From: Tritrichomonas musculus
Taxonomy: Eukaryota > Parabasalia > Tritrichomonadida > Tritrichomonadidae
Direction of reading: 5' to 3'
DNA: 29,063 bases
Assembly: GCA_039105265.1 (NCBI GenBank)
Contig: JAPFFF010000250.1
Span: 1-29,063 of the forward strand
Numbering within the stretch: the stretch's first letter is position 1; the number at the start of each line of letters is the position of its first letter. The notes under the pieces are model-generated. The model made no database searches, was not told the origin of the DNA, and was given only the letters and a program-made list of their open reading frames with translations. Positions 26,371-29,063 of this stretch are shown here, one piece after another. The position numbers and the translations under genes are program-made.

Positions 26371-29063
26371 TTAATCAAGTAAATCAAGTTTTGCACCAGC
26401 ACATATGAAGAGTGAAAAATCAGGTGAATTATTTTTAAAATCTTTAGATTTAACTGTGATTTCATTTAGATTTGGAAATGATGCAATCATTAATTTCGGA
26501 CATCTTTTTAAGAAACCAAACTTATTCAATAAAGTTTCACCAAGAAACTCAAATTGCTTAATATTTTCGCAGTCATTAAAAGGAAAATTCCCAATACTAT
26601 AAACTTTTCTTGGTAATACTAATCTTTCTAATAGCAAATGTGAGAAAGCACATCTCTCAATTTTTTCCAATTGTGAATCATCTTGGAAATCAATCTTTAT
26701 AAGCTCTTTACAATTGTCAAAGGCAAATGGACCAATACTTTTAATATAACAAGGAATTGTTACTTCTTTAACATCTTTGCATGCACAAACAATAACATCA
26801 AAATTTTCATTTAACTTGTCACTTTTTCCAAGAATCAATTTTTTATTTTCTTCACAATTTTTGAAAAAAGGATTGTTTTGTGCAACCGTAATTTCGGTTA
26901 GAAACGAGTTTTTAAAGCACAAACCGTAGTAAAAATATTCGCATTTTGAAGGAATGAAAATGTTTTGAATTCTAGAAAAAATTAATACACGATAACCGAA
27001 GTATTGAATTACCGAATCTTCAGGAATTTCAACTCTTTGTAAATATCGACAGTAAATGAATAAATCGTCTGAAATTACCTTCAATTTGGATCCATTTTCA
27101 AAGACAACTTCTTCTAAATTAAGGCAGAAAGAAAACGCATTATCTTCAATAATTTCAACGTTTTTTGGAATCGTAATTTTAACCAAACTTGACGATGAAA
27201 ATGAATACAATCCAATTGAATGAAGCTGTGAATTTTCTTCGAATTCAATTGTCTTCAAATTTCTGCAACCGGCAAATGCATGTGAATCAATACGTTTAAT
27301 ATAAGAAGGAATTTTTACTTCTTTAACATCACGTGAAGCGAAAACAATAACATCAAAAACTTCTGAATTTTTGTCACTTTTTGTCACAATTATTTTCTGA
27401 GCTTCATCTAAGTACTTGTAATTTTCATTTTTCTGTGAAATGACAACGTTATCTAAATTAGATGTACCTGAACACCATCCTTCTTGAAGCTCTTCAACAG
27501 TTGATGGAATATTAAGCCATTCAATTGAAGAATCCTTGAATGCAGAATCTTCAATTATTTTAAGTTCTGAATTTTCTGGGAATTCAATTTTTTTCAATAT
27601 TTTACATTTTTCAAAAGAAAACTTTGTGATGTATTTCATATAAAAAGGAATTTTGACTTCTGAAATATCATTTCTTCCCAAAACAATTGTGTCATATTTA
27701 TCATTGTTCATGCCACGAATGATTTGATGGTTTATGTCTAAGAATTTGTAAAAACGGTTTTTAGGTGAAATCACAATTTCTCTCAATTTTGATGTTTCAC
27801 TTAACCACCCTTCAAGAAGTACTTCAACTTTTGAAGGAACATATATACTTAGAATTTTAGTATTTGCAAATGGCGACTTTCCTATCGTTCTAAGTTCTGA
27901 ATCTTCTGGAATTTCAATTCTTGCCAATTTCAAGCAATAATAAAACAAGCAATTAGGAATTGAATGCAATTGAGAGCCCTTCTCAAAAGTGGCTTCTTTC
28001 AATTTTGCACAATATTCAAAAGCGTATCGTCCAATTATTTCGACACTTTTTGGAATATTCACCCTTTCAATTGATGTGTATGAAAAAGCTTTCGTGCCAA
28101 TTTTTTTTAATTCTGAATTTTTCAGAATTGTAACTTTTTTTAGTAATTGACACTTACCAAATGCAAAGGGATGGATGCACTTGATGTTCGATGGGATTCT
28201 TGCAATTGAAATGTCTCGATTTGCAAAAATAAGAACATCAAAAATTTCACTATTTTTGTCACTTTTTCCAACAATTATTTGATGCTTCTCATCCATGTAT
28301 TTGAAATTTTTATTGTCAGGTGAAATTGTCACTTTTTTTAATTTAGCGGTTTCACAGCACCATCCTTCTTGGAGCTCTTCAACACTTGCTGGAATGTGCA
28401 GGCTACGTATCAGTGATGATGAGAAAGCTTTCTTGCCAATTGAATGGAGCATTGAATTTTCTGAGAAACCGATCGTGCGAAGGTTCTGGCACTCATCAAA
28501 AGAGAATGAACAAATACGTTTAATTTGCGATGGAATTATGACTTTATTTATTTCCCGATTTGCAAAAATAAGAACATCAAAGTTTTCACTATTTTTGTCA
28601 CTTTTTCCAACAATTATTTGATGCTTCTCATCCATGTATTTGAAATTTGGATTGTCAGGTGAAATTGTCACTTTTTTTAATTTGGCGGTTTCACAGCACC
28701 ACCCTTCTTGGAGCTCTTCAACACTTGCTGGAATGTGCAGGCTACGTATCAAAGATGATGAAAAAGCTTTTTTGCCAATTGAATGGAGCATTGAATTTTC
28801 TGAAATAAAAACGGTTTGAAGTTTTGTACATTTGTTGAAAGCAAATGAGCTGATATGTTTAATGTGGGATGGAATTATGGCATCAATAATATTTCGGCTT
28901 GCAAATATGAGAACATCAAAAATTTCACTTTTTTTGTCACTTTTCCCGATAATTATTTGTTGTTGGTCATCTAAATATTTGAAATTGGGATTTTCTGGCG
29001 AAATTGTTACAGTATTTAAATCAAATGTATACGAACACCATCCTTCTTGAAGTTCTTCAACAC
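26371..29063 (-). CDS. BspA-like leucine-rich repeat protein (5' end outside window)
   Basis: The minus-strand frame is open from the right edge to the stop at 26371-26373, so the Met at 28791 is internal. About 897 residues are visible. The protein is built of BspA/TpLRR units of the form F-NC--L--I-FPENS-L--IG--AF--SSI--L-IPS-VE-I, interleaved with a second module, EELQEGWC followed by NFKYLD and KSDKNSE-FDVLIFA-RDI. Such proteins are among the largest families in trichomonads; some are surface proteins implicated in host or bacterial contact, and many lack a membrane helix. This C-terminus (ending GAKLDLLD) has no transmembrane segment, so surface display is not shown. TAATAAA overlaps the stop. 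Two adjacent 339-base units are almost identical. Confidence 0.9.
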   Translation of the reverse strand, partial: VEELQEGWCSYTFDLNTVTISPENPNFKYLDDQQQIIIGKSDKKSEIFDVLIFASRNIIDAIIPSHIKHISSFAFNKCTKLQTVFISENSMLHSIGKKAFSSSLIRSLHIPASVEELQEGWCCETAKLKKVTISPDNPNFKYMDEKHQIIVGKSDKNSENFDVLIFANREINKVIIPSQIKRICSFSFDECQNLRTIGFSENSMLHSIGKKAFSSSLIRSLHIPASVEELQEGWCCETAKLKKVTISPDNKNFKYMDEKHQIIVGKSDKNSEIFDVLIFANRDISIARIPSNIKCIHPFAFGKCQLLKKVTILKNSELKKIGTKAFSYTSIERVNIPKSVEIIGRYAFEYCAKLKEATFEKGSQLHSIPNCLFYYCLKLARIEIPEDSELRTIGKSPFANTKILSIYVPSKVEVLLEGWLSETSKLREIVISPKNRFYKFLDINHQIIRGMNNDKYDTIVLGRNDISEVKIPFYMKYITKFSFEKCKILKKIEFPENSELKIIEDSAFKDSSIEWLNIPSTVEELQEGWCSGTSNLDNVVISQKNENYKYLDEAQKIIVTKSDKNSEVFDVIVFASRDVKEVKIPSYIKRIDSHAFAGCRNLKTIEFEENSQLHSIGLYSFSSSSLVKITIPKNVEIIEDNAFSFCLNLEEVVFENGSKLKVISDDLFIYCRYLQRVEIPEDSVIQYFGYRVLIFSRIQNIFIPSKCEYFYYGLCFKNSFLTEITVAQNNPFFKNCEENKKLILGKSDKLNENFDVIVCACKDVKEVTIPCYIKSIGPFAFDNCKELIKIDFQDDSQLEKIERCAFSHLLLERLVLPRKVYSIGNFPFNDCENIKQFEFLGETLLNKFGFLKRCPKLMIASFPNLNEITVKSKDFKNNSPDFSLFICAGAKLDLLD
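28282..28960 (-). repeat. 339-bp near-identical tandem units in the LRR gene
   Basis: The segment coding LHSIGKKAFSSSLIRSLHIP through KSDKNSE and the following IP-SQIKR block recurs with a period of 113 codons (Met codons at 28791 and 28452). Over the first ~170 bases the copies differ at very few sites. A third, more diverged unit continues toward the right edge. Confidence 0.85.

Noticed and set aside
28295-29050. Three similar plus-strand frames resembling a repeated gene
   Set aside because: They are antisense shadows of the 339-base units of the BspA-like gene, so their mutual similarity is explained by the repeats.
1-29063. Spliceosomal introns of the trichomonad type
   Set aside because: I looked for GTATGT-like donors with the long conserved ACTAACACACAG-type acceptor and saw no convincing pair. 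The intact genes are single open frames.

Overview
This AT-rich window (intergenic DNA roughly 20-25% G+C by eye) looks like nuclear DNA of a trichomonad parabasalid, most likely a Tritrichomonas-type species. The organism call is inference. It rests on the mix of gene families: BspA-like leucine-rich repeats, Sel1-repeat protein kinases, a BTB/coiled-coil/F5-8C-like protein, relics of the DUF3447 ankyrin family, a 7TM-RGS protein, and a bacterial-type class I glutamine amidotransferase-like hydrolase. It also rests on intronless genes with very short 5' leaders, TCA-type initiators a few bases before the ATG, and TAAA overlapping or abutting many stop codons.

Layout. 1-608 (+) is the 3' end of a Sel1-repeat kinase-type gene cut by the left edge. 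1395-4388 (+) is a BTB protein with a long coiled coil and a discoidin-like C-terminus. 4621-9279 (-) is a complete kinase/Sel1 protein whose C-terminal tail is paralogous to the first gene. 9500-15060 is a graveyard: the N-terminal part of a DUF3447 ankyrin gene (9500-9850) and its following part (14465-15060) lie in the right order on the same strand. About 4.6 kb separates them, holding a beta-helix/Pmp-like relic, a small coiled-coil gene, a Sel1 relic, an intact Rab-like GTPase fused to a BTB-like domain (12600-14057), and a Lys/Ser-rich relic. 15889-17115 (+) is a seven-helix RGS protein with a small inverted-repeat element just upstream.

17116-20759 has no gene but much structure: a 2.1-kb TTAA-flanked element with inverted ends and ~412-bp internal tandem repeats, then an ~860-bp foldback element with near-identical ~250-bp arms. 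20760-23564 (-) is a coiled-coil, low-complexity protein whose base composition swings from about 20% to nearly 60% G+C within one frame. 23779-24537 (-) is a peptidase C26-type hydrolase. 24588-26274 is a compositionally foreign block with an SF2 helicase segment that I read as a broken fossil, possibly from a virus-like element. 26371 to the right edge (-) is a BspA-like leucine-rich repeat gene whose 5' end lies outside.

How the genes relate. There is no operon logic; each gene appears to have its own promoter. Signalling and trafficking proteins (kinase, RGS receptor-like protein, Rab-BTB) sit among expanding repeat-protein families and their decaying copies. The strongest candidate for something new is the Rab-BTB-like fusion, which has Leu in place of the catalytic Gln and no prenylation Cys, an arrangement that recalls the unrelated RhoBTB proteins. 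Next are the TTAA element, the foldback element and the split ankyrin gene.
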